NCBI GenBank assembly: GCA_903826205.1
Contig: CAIKDP010000007.1
Coordinates: 1-56,621 of the forward strand
Reading direction: 5' to 3'
From: Akkermansiaceae bacterium
GTDB taxonomy: Bacteria > Verrucomicrobiota > Verrucomicrobiia > Verrucomicrobiales > Akkermansiaceae
Length of the DNA: 56,621 nucleotides
Shown: positions 50,446 through 56,621 of the stretch, in pieces
Numbering within the stretch: position 1 is the stretch's first letter
Layout of the letters: each line of letters opens with the position of its first letter
Position numbers and translations under genes: made by a program
Notes under the pieces: generated by a model
Database searches by the model: none
The model's input: the letters and a program-made list of their open reading frames with translations, nothing else
Told to the model about the DNA's origin: nothing

Positions 50446-51561
50446 TCATACGTTGAACCGGAACTCAATCACATCGCCGTCCTTGACGACGTATTCCTTG
50501 CCTTCGATGCGGACTTTGCCGGCCACCTTGGCCGCGGCTTTGGTGCCGGCGGCAACCAGGTCGTCGTAGTGGACGACCTCCGCGGCGATGAAGCCGCGCT
50601 CGAAATCGGTGTGGATGACGCCGGCGGCGGCGGGAGCCTTGTCGCCGGCGATGATGGTCCAGGCGCGGGTTTCCTGCACTCCGGTGGTTAGATACGTGCG
50701 CAGGCCGAGCAAATGATAGACCGCGCCGATCAGTCCGGAGACCCCGGAATCCGTCACCCCCATATCGGCGAGAAACTCCGCGGCATCCTCCGGCGGCATC
50801 TCGCTGAGTTCCTCCTCGATGCGGGCGGAGACGACCACGGCTTCCGAGCCACTGTGCACGGCGGCATACGCGCGGACCTTCGCCACCTGCGGGTGCGCAT
50901 CCGGTGCCGCGAGGGCGCTCGCCAATTCATTTTCAGCCACATTGCAGGCGTAAATCGTGCGCTTGGCGGACAGCAGGAAAAAATCACGGACCAGCACCTT
51001 GTCCTCGTCGCTGAAATCCAGGGTGAGCGCCGGCCTGCCCGCATCGAGATGGGGCAGGATGATGTCGATCAATTCGACCTCGCGCTTGGCCTCCTTGTCG
51101 CCGCCCTTGGATTTTTTTTCACGGGAAACCCGGCGTTTCTCGAGTGCCGCCATGTCGGCGAGAATCAACTCGGCGTTGATGATCTCGATGTCGCGGACCG
51201 GATCAACCGTGCCGAGTTCATGGATGATGTCGTCATTATCAAAGCAGCGGACGACTTGGACGATGGCGTCGGTTTCGCGGATGGTGGCCAGAAATTGGTT
51301 GCCGAGGCCGGCACCTTCGGAGGCACCCTTGACGAGGCCGGCGATATCGACGATCTCGATGGCGGTGGGGACCAGCTTGTGGGAGCCGGAGATTTTCGAG
51401 AGCACGGCGAGCCGCGGGTCCGGCACGCTGACGATGCCGACGTTCGGATCGATGGTGCAAAACGGATAGTTGGCCGCCTCCGCCTTGCGGGTGCGGGTGA
51501 TGGCATTGAAGAGTGTCGATTTCCCGACGTTGGGCAGTCCTACGATTCCAGCTTTGAGCAT
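50446..51561 (-). CDS. ychF: Redox-regulated ATPase YchF
   Basis: 371 residues, standard length. The P-loop is AGIVGLPNVGKSTLFNAITR at the N-terminus, with DIAGLVKGASEGAGLGNQFL as switch region. ACNVAENE replaces the guanine-specific NKxD, which explains the family's preference for ATP. The C-terminal TGS domain ends with AEVVHYDDLVAAG and VVKDGDVIEFRFNV. YchF binds ribosomes and affects the oxidative stress response. Confidence 0.96.
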   Translation of the reverse strand: MLKAGIVGLPNVGKSTLFNAITRTRKAEAANYPFCTIDPNVGIVSVPDPRLAVLSKISGSHKLVPTAIEIVDIAGLVKGASEGAGLGNQFLATIRETDAIVQVVRCFDNDDIIHELGTVDPVRDIEIINAELILADMAALEKRRVSREKKSKGGDKEAKREVELIDIILPHLDAGRPALTLDFSDEDKVLVRDFFLLSAKRTIYACNVAENELASALAAPDAHPQVAKVRAYAAVHSGSEAVVVSARIEEELSEMPPEDAAEFLADMGVTDSGVSGLIGAVYHLLGLRTYLTTGVQETRAWTIIAGDKAPAAAGVIHTDFERGFIAAEVVHYDDLVAAGTKAAAKVAGKVRIEGKEYVVKDGDVIEFRFNV

Positions 51562-51642
51562 TGCGGCGGAAACGTGGAGTCCAGGCGCTGCGCTGACGAG
51601 AAAAAAGTTTCAGGAAGTCAGGGGAAAACCACCTCCCGCGAC

Positions 51643-52635
51643 CTATGGCAACAGCGGTTTTAACCCAATCCACTGGATGCCCCAGAAAATGATCCACGGC
51701 AGGGACAGCAAGCTGCCCACTGTGGTGGCAAGCACCACTTGCACGGCTATGGCCGGCCGGCCACCGTAGAGCCTGGCTATCATGATCGGCGTCAGCGCCG
51801 CTGGCATCGCCGCTTGCACGACGAGCACCTGGCGCAATTCCTGCACCAGCGGGAGGTATTTGGCGGCCATCAGGATGACCGCCGGGGCCAACATGAGCCG
51901 CACCACCAGCGAACCGGCAATGATTCGCAGGGACGGTTTGTTGGTTTCCGTCAGCCCGACCATGGTGGCCCCTGTGATCAGGATGGCCACCGGAAACGCC
52001 CCCACGCCGAGCAGGTTGATAACCTTGCGCAGCGGGCCGACGAGATGCAGGTCCAGGCCGAGAGCCACCAGCGACAAGCCGACGAGTACGGCCACCATCG
52101 GGCCATTCAACAGCTTGCGCCACGGAACTCCGCGCTCGCCGCTCATGACCATGACCCCCACCGACCAAATGGCGGCTTCCACCCCGATGTTGTGGACAAA
52201 AAGCATGGCACAGGCGCTGCTACCCCATAGGATTTCCAAGACCGGAATGGCGGTGAAGCCGAAGTTCTGGCAGCCGGCGGAGAGACTGAAGGTGCGCATG
52301 CCCGAGCCGCGCTCCAAGCCAATGAGGCGGGCCACCCCCCAGGCGATCACCAGTCCGCACAGGAGCAGGCCGAAACCCAGTCCGATGCCCCAGATGACGA
52401 CCGAGCCGCTGCGCAACACCTCGGCCCCGAGGATTTTATCGAGGATGAAACACGGCAACATGACCGAATAAATCAGCCGCATCACCCCGGCATCATGCTC
52501 ATGCCGCAACACACCGGTCTTGCGCATCAGCGCGCCCGCCACCATCAGCAGATAGACCGGCAACACCGAGATGATGACTGCACCAGGGGAAATCACTGGC
52601 AAAGCGTCTGGGCAGGCCCCGTCGCGGGCAAGCAC
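51643..52635 (-). CDS. AEC-family transporter (auxin efflux carrier-like)
   Basis: 330 residues with about ten hydrophobic segments. The start SVLPVYLLMVAGALMRKTG and the central LSAGCQNFGFTAIPVLE are typical of AEC permeases of bacteria, followed by GATMVGL and PAVILMAAKYLPLV. Such carriers move malonate, malate or other small organic acids; the substrate here is unknown. It starts 7 bp before the LysM lipoprotein gene's end on the same strand and may be co-transcribed. Confidence 0.85.
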   Translation of the reverse strand: MLARDGACPDALPVISPGAVIISVLPVYLLMVAGALMRKTGVLRHEHDAGVMRLIYSVMLPCFILDKILGAEVLRSGSVVIWGIGLGFGLLLCGLVIAWGVARLIGLERGSGMRTFSLSAGCQNFGFTAIPVLEILWGSSACAMLFVHNIGVEAAIWSVGVMVMSGERGVPWRKLLNGPMVAVLVGLSLVALGLDLHLVGPLRKVINLLGVGAFPVAILITGATMVGLTETNKPSLRIIAGSLVVRLMLAPAVILMAAKYLPLVQELRQVLVVQAAMPAALTPIMIARLYGGRPAIAVQVVLATTVGSLLSLPWIIFWGIQWIGLKPLLP

Positions 52636-52642
52636 ATAATCA

Positions 52643-53245
52643 TCATTTGCGGCGCGGAATCACCAGCGTCCTGCCATCTCGAATCATGTCACCGGTTAGA
52701 CCATTGGCCTTCTTCAGCGCCGTCACCGTGGTGCCGTGGCTCGATGCGATGCTGGAAAGCGAGTCGCCAGCCTTGACCGTGTGGCGCCCGGCCGTGGAAC
52801 TGGAAGTGGACTTGGTCTTGGCCGTGCTGGACTTGGACTTCGGCTTGGTACTGGTTATGACCTCACGCTCCGAGTCCGATCTGGAGGTGCTCCTGGCCTG
52901 CGCCGCCGACGCGTGAGCTTTCGACTTGGGGGTGGTTCCTGCCACGGTCCGCCTGGTGGTGGGCCGTGACCTGGCCACTTCGTAGGTAGCCGTGGCGGCG
53001 CTGCCGCTTGCCAGCGGGACCGAGTGGTCCGGGGGTTGTTCGTTTTTAGCGAACTTCGGCGGATCACCATCGACCTCTTTGGGGGTGTAAGAGCGCCATT
53101 TGGAGGGATCGTTCGCCCAAGCCTCCACATAATTCCCATTGCTGTCAAAGGGGCCCACATTGGTAGCCTGCTTGCCAGGAACCTGACAACTATTGAGTGC
53201 GAAAAGGAGCGTAAGGAGACTCAAACTGAGGAGGACCGGCTTCAT
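52643..53245 (-). CDS. LysM-domain lipoprotein
   Basis: 200 residues. A signal peptide with a good lipobox (LLFALNSC, Cys-20) is followed by a low-complexity Ser/Thr/Lys/Arg linker (about residues 75-150) and a C-terminal LysM domain, HTVKAGDSLSSIASSHGTTVTALKKANGL, ending IRDGRTLVIPRRK. LysM binds peptidoglycan, so the protein probably links the outer membrane to the cell wall or carries a wall-related function. It lies upstream of the AEC transporter on the same strand. Confidence 0.88.
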   Translation of the reverse strand: MKPVLLSLSLLTLLFALNSCQVPGKQATNVGPFDSNGNYVEAWANDPSKWRSYTPKEVDGDPPKFAKNEQPPDHSVPLASGSAATATYEVARSRPTTRRTVAGTTPKSKAHASAAQARSTSRSDSEREVITSTKPKSKSSTAKTKSTSSSTAGRHTVKAGDSLSSIASSHGTTVTALKKANGLTGDMIRDGRTLVIPRRK

Positions 53246-53375
53246 GGCGGAATTATACCCAAGGGCCGCGGTTTTGCAAAACTTTGTTAAGGATTACGAA
53301 TTTTTTGCATCCGCCACATGCATTTTGCCTTGCATTGTGCGACGGTGGCTGCCTCAAATCGCGCGCCGCAAGGAA

Positions 53376-53448
53376 GGGGCATTAGCTCAGTTGGTAGAGC
53401 GTCTCGTTCGCAATGAGAAGGTCAGGAGTTCGAATCTCCTATGCTCCA
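53376..53448 (+). tRNA. tRNA-Ala (anticodon CGC)
   Basis: 73-nt cloverleaf: acceptor stem GGGGCAT/ATGCTCC, D-arm GCTC AGTTGGTAGA GCG, anticodon loop TTCGCAA giving CGC, and T-arm AGGAG TTCGAAT CTCCT. The discriminator base is A and CCA is not encoded, so it must be added after transcription. It reads GCG alanine codons. Confidence 0.95.
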
Positions 53449-53651
53449 CTTCCCCGGGGTTGCGGGAAAGTCCCTTGGTTCGGTTTAGCGACTGACACGA
53501 TGATCAACGTGATCAGCAGCAGTCCGGCCAGAAACGGACCCAGCAGGAAGACCGCAAACAGGACATTGAGTATATGGTTGTTCTTGAAATGATAGGTTTC
53601 TATTCGGAGAAAGCGGAATCCCAGACCTATCCGATTGCCTCCATGCGACAA
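53439..53651 (-). CDS. Possible small membrane protein, maybe a gene remnant
   Basis: 70 codons from a TTG, ending inside the 3' end of the tRNA on the opposite strand. It contains one strong membrane segment (VLFAVFLLGPFLAGLLLITLIIVSV). The same frame stays open upstream to about 53745 with protein-like sequence (NCISGVVVTDNSHEIARGRIRL) but without a good start, so this may be the tail of a broken gene. No family recognised. Confidence 0.35.
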   Translation of the reverse strand: MSHGGNRIGLGFRFLRIETYHFKNNHILNVLFAVFLLGPFLAGLLLITLIIVSVAKPNQGTFPQPRGSGA

Positions 53652-53778
53652 ACGTATCCTTCCACGGGCAATTTCGTGGCTGTTGTCGGTAACAACAACT
53701 CCGCTGATACAGTTGCGGGCATCGACGTGCGGTCTTGAAGTCGGCCTTGATCGTCATCCGAAGCGTCAACCGGCATTC

Positions 53779-54012
53779 TCACGCATGCAGGATGTTTCGC
53801 AACCGTTGGTGCAGCACCGGGCCGATCTCCCTTGAGAAAGTGACCCTGCCATCACCGGCCATCCAGATCTCCGCGCGCGACACTCCGGCCTCAGCCAGGC
53901 AAGCGCCCAAAGCGTCAAGCCGGTGACGCTCGACCTTGCCGCGCACCGCCTGACACCGGCCATGCGCAAATGCGATGGCTGTCACTGACAACAGGCGTGA
54001 TAGAAATTTCAT
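53779..54012 (-). CDS. Small exported protein, possibly DUF3634-like
   Basis: 77 residues. A short leader (MKFLSRLLSVTAIAFA) is followed by a compact domain with the ending GDGRVTFSREIGPVLHQRLRNILHA. A basic GKV strand, a helix, an isoleucine-rich strand and a final 'FSR...QRLRN' helix recall the DUF3634 group. The match rests on pattern only. The ATG lies 26 bp after the stop of the larger secreted protein gene upstream on the same strand. Confidence 0.5.
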   Translation of the reverse strand: MKFLSRLLSVTAIAFAHGRCQAVRGKVERHRLDALGACLAEAGVSRAEIWMAGDGRVTFSREIGPVLHQRLRNILHA

Positions 54013-54038
54013 GGATCGCCGGCACCCTCCATCCAGCC

Positions 54039-55598
54039 CTAACGTGAGGTGATCACGATTTGGCGGGCGGCGTCACGGCGGATGTGCAGGACTCCCGGCA
54101 CGCCATGATACTCGCCGTAGGTCCATGCCGCGGGCGGCAGATCCTTGCCGTCGGCCAGGATCTTGGTGGGTTTGAAGGTGATGCGCAGGACCTCGGTGCC
54201 GCGTGGTTCAAAGGTGGTGTATTCGATCTGACCGGCTTGATAGGTCACCTTCTTGATGACGGAATCGGAGCCGAGGATATGGTCGGCATCCGCCGGGGCC
54301 ATGTCCGGCAGTTCGGTCATGCCGTCCTGGATGTGGCACATGTAGTCGAAGTACGAGTCGGTGAACCACGGGTGATTATAGCCGATGCCGGTGTAGTTCA
54401 CGGCGGCCTCACCCTGCGAGAACTTGTCGTAGAACGAATAGGTCACGAGGGCATAGGAGGCGCGCGCTTCCTCCCGGTCATTCGGATCCTGCGACAGCGC
54501 ATACCATTTGGCGACAATCGACGCATAACGGGCGGTGTGGCTGCTCATTTCCTGGAAACAAATGTCCTGTTCCTTGATGCTGGTGGCGCCAAACCGCTTG
54601 GATTTGCCGAAGCGGTCTTTGACAAAGGCGAGCAAGCCGGCCACGTGACGTTTGTAATCGGGGTCCATCTCCGGATGCCGCAGCATGAAGCGCGCGGTTT
54701 CCATGGGGGTTTGCTGGTTGCAGTTGTTGAAATTGGTGACCATGTCCTCGTAGTAGCCAGTCCAGCGGTTGTTCTTGACCGGGTACTCCAGCACCCACTG
54801 CCAGAGCTTGTCACGTGTCGCCTGATAGGATCCCTGCGCGGTTTCCCCAAGATGGATCAGCTCGTCGAGCAGCAGCACCGGCGCGAGCATGTCCGACGTG
54901 TAGGGGTCGATGACTTCCCCGGTCTTGAGATTGACGCGGAAGGGCAGGGGCGACTGGGTTTCGCTGCCCGCCCCCACATGGGCGATGATGGTGGCCGCGA
55001 TCCCGCGCGCGGCTTTCAAATATTTCTCATCCCCGGTCAACTTGTAGAATTTCAGATAGGCCACACCGGTGAGGCAGATCTTGTCCGGCTCACTCCTCTC
55101 GTCGGTGTATTCGCCGTCTGCGCTGTCGTCCTGGGTGGGCGGCACATTCTGCCAGGCCCAGCCCGTGGGCGAATGGTAGTTGAGCACGCGGTCGAGGATC
55201 CGCTTGACCGGCGGGAGGGCGTCCGCATCACCGGTGTAGGCGTAGTATCTAACCAGCGTTTCCACCGCCCAATAGGCATGACTGCCCTGGCAATTCTGGT
55301 TGCGCATGAATTCCCCCTTGACGGAAAACTTGGACGTCACCAGATACCATGGATCATCCCCGAACTTGGTCGGCACGGTGGGACACTGCTTGATGAAGTT
55401 CATGCTCCACTTGAGCACCTTGTCATAATCGGTCCAGGGCAGCAGCCGGCCGTCCTTGTCCAGCACGACCTCGTGGTCCCGCAACTTGCCCGCCGCAGCG
55501 GCGGTGCCACTCACCATCGCCAGGGCACCCAGTGCCGCCATTAATAAACTCGAAAGTGGTTTGATGCTTCGTTTGCTTGGGGTTGATAGAGAGTGCAT
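54039..55598 (-). CDS. Secreted protein with alpha/alpha-barrel (six-hairpin glycosidase-like) character
   Basis: 519 residues with signal peptide (SLLMAALGALAMVSGTAAAA). The body consists of helix pairs with aromatic residues typical of alpha/alpha-toroid enzymes: GSHAYWAVETLVRYYAYTGD, CLTGVAYLKFYKLTGDEKYLKAARGIA, and ARYASIVAKWYALSQD. A beta-rich C-terminal part ends with HIRRDAARQIVITSR. Families with this fold include polysaccharide lyases and unsaturated glucuronyl hydrolases; the catalytic residues cannot be assigned. Probably involved in polysaccharide breakdown outside the cell. Confidence 0.65.
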   Translation of the reverse strand: MHSLSTPSKRSIKPLSSLLMAALGALAMVSGTAAAAGKLRDHEVVLDKDGRLLPWTDYDKVLKWSMNFIKQCPTVPTKFGDDPWYLVTSKFSVKGEFMRNQNCQGSHAYWAVETLVRYYAYTGDADALPPVKRILDRVLNYHSPTGWAWQNVPPTQDDSADGEYTDERSEPDKICLTGVAYLKFYKLTGDEKYLKAARGIAATIIAHVGAGSETQSPLPFRVNLKTGEVIDPYTSDMLAPVLLLDELIHLGETAQGSYQATRDKLWQWVLEYPVKNNRWTGYYEDMVTNFNNCNQQTPMETARFMLRHPEMDPDYKRHVAGLLAFVKDRFGKSKRFGATSIKEQDICFQEMSSHTARYASIVAKWYALSQDPNDREEARASYALVTYSFYDKFSQGEAAVNYTGIGYNHPWFTDSYFDYMCHIQDGMTELPDMAPADADHILGSDSVIKKVTYQAGQIEYTTFEPRGTEVLRITFKPTKILADGKDLPPAAWTYGEYHGVPGVLHIRRDAARQIVITSR

Positions 55599-56482
55599 GT
55601 TTTTTTGGGGGGATGGGCCGCGACCGGGAAATCCAAGGGATGTTTGCGGAAGCGGTCGTGGAGGGGATTTGTAGACCAGGGTTGGCAGGCGGTCAAGCGT
55701 GGGCTGGGCTGGTGTCGGCGCTGGTTCAAAACTGGATTTTTTGCTGGTATGGCCGAGAATCGGGGATCATGCCAATACAAAATACCATGAAACATCCCAT
55801 CATGGAGACGTGGCAAGGTTTCCCTTTAATCCTTTATCCCAATGCCCTTTTTCTTCGGGGAGCGCCGCCATCCTGGCGGCAGTATTTGGCATCTTGCCAA
55901 ATCCTCTTCGGAGGTGGACGTCGATTGCAGAATGCACGCCATGGACCAAGAGTCTCCGGCAAGATGCCGGAGACAGCCGCCAAGATGGCGGCGCTCCCCA
56001 CCGACGCAGGTGGTCGAATTCTTTCGTAAGAACATGAAGCCAGCCGGAGTTGGAGCGCCGATCATACTGGTGAAGTGGTATGCCTACACCAAATGGGTGT
56101 TAGAGCGGGTGGCGGGTTTTCCGAAGAAGCGTGTGTGAGTCGGGCGGATGCGGCAGCACGTGAGAAGTAAGCGCCGTGCCCGAGCCCGCCTCGACCCTGT
56201 CTTGCGCCTGGGTGCTGGCAGCCGGGTTGATGTTGCGTAGCCGCAGGCGTCCAGCCCACATCTCCGGAGCCGCGGTTGGCTTAGCACAAATCTCTAACTT
56301 TCATGCTGGCAGCCAACCGGCAATCCAGGGCTTTAAAAAGAAAGAATTAACGTTATTTTGTCAGGAATATGCTTGACGCGATGAGATGTTTGGCTGAAAA
56401 ACCTCTTCAGGAGCCGGAGGGCTTTTTTAAAAAGCAAGATATCCGGAGATCCGTCGCCACTGAGAAGTTGATATATTGACCC
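55599..56482. other. 884-bp gap, repeat-rich, no clear gene
   Basis: Contains the inverted repeat 55857-55999 and a stretch near 56220-56265 with GTAGCCGCAGGCGTCCAGCC, another likely short repeat. The AT-rich stretch 56330-56480 (TTAACGTTATTTTG, then GATATATTGACCC before the ATG) is a plausible promoter region for the last gene. Short open frames look random. Confidence 0.5.
55857..55999. repeat. 143-bp inverted repeat of paired hairpins
   Basis: The outer arms 55857-55880 and 55976-55999 (GGGGAGCGCCGCCATC and so on) are reverse complements with one mismatch. Each arm is itself a hairpin (GCCGCCAAGATGGCGGC). Inside each half lies a second small hairpin (TTGGCATCTTGCCAA; TCTCCGGCAAGATGCCGGAGA). 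Two copies of one unit thus face each other. Confidence 0.92.
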
Positions 56483-56621
56483 ATGAAATCCATCTGCCAA
56501 ATCCTTGTGTGCCTGCTGGCTGCGGTGTCGCCGGCACTCGCGTTTCCGCCCGCGCCGTATTACACGCTTTACGGGATCGTGCGCGATCAGGTGGGGCAGA
56601 CGGTCACGGGCCAAGGGGCGG
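56483..56621 (+). CDS. N-terminus of a secreted protein (runs off the right edge)
   Basis: 46 codons are visible. Signal peptide MKSICQILVCLLAAVSPALA is followed by FPPAPYYTLYGIVRDQVGQTV, a short opening that resembles the start of large surface proteins with Gly/Pro beta-repeats, but the family cannot be assigned from this part. Confidence 0.7.
   Translation, partial: MKSICQILVCLLAAVSPALAFPPAPYYTLYGIVRDQVGQTVTGQGA

Overview
The window is high-GC bacterial chromosome, most likely from the phylum Verrucomicrobiota (Verrucomicrobiae or relatives). This rests on a Verru_Chthon cassette A-type protein, a PDZ/HEAT DUF6288-type protein, a DUF1080 fragment, sialate O-acetylesterase and sulfatase genes, two small DUF-type secreted proteins, and an almost complete lack of Shine-Dalgarno sites. 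No rRNA is present, so this is inferred from gene content only. There is one tRNA (Ala, anticodon CGC). I see no prophage, IS transposase or CRISPR array.

Layout. 1-9.1 kb: partial DUF2339 membrane protein, 2-hydroxyacid dehydrogenase, tRNA-dihydrouridine synthase, a secreted protein and the very large Verru_Chthon A protein. 9.3-17.7 kb: RRM RNA-binding protein, argH, a BamE-like protein, a decayed Phd/PIN toxin-antitoxin locus abutting a DUF1080 remnant, waaA, rsmD, an AsmA-like protein and a secreted protein. 17.8-23.1 kb: membrane phosphatase/sulfatase-superfamily enzyme plus a membrane partner, divergent from a MGDG-synthase-type glycosyltransferase and a HAD hydrolase. 23.1-25 kb: Gfo/Idh oxidoreductase with a sugar isomerase. 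25.3-32 kb: a four-gene VWA/BatA/DUF58/DUF4159 cluster with no MoxR ATPase beside it. 32-41.8 kb: SDR dehydrogenase, SIMPL protein, DeoC-type aldolase, FGGY kinase, sialate O-acetylesterase, DUF6288 protein and arylsulfatase, which reads like a sugar or sulfated-glycan use region. 41.8-45.2 kb: MacB-type permease, ThuA protein, Spy-like protein and a tiny AP2-like protein. 45.3-53.3 kb: IF-1-like protein, mnmE, hisC, a methyltransferase, PPi-type phosphofructokinase, ychF, an AEC transporter and a LysM lipoprotein. 53.4-56.6 kb: tRNA-Ala, decayed small ORFs, a secreted alpha/alpha-barrel protein, a repeat-rich gap and the start of a secreted protein.

The most unusual content is non-coding. 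Several gene-to-gene gaps are filled from stop codon to start codon by a modular composite repeat (TGAAGAC, TTATCAG, 9-bp GTCYCAT and TCTAACTCTTCC modules). Related 9-bp-period units also sit in frame inside waaA and the DUF2339 gene. There are also palindromes with CGCGACA ends, a 37-bp-period array of GACGACA hairpins, a 27-bp tandem repeat, and a short motif, TGTTAG/CTAACA, that is several-fold more frequent than base composition predicts.
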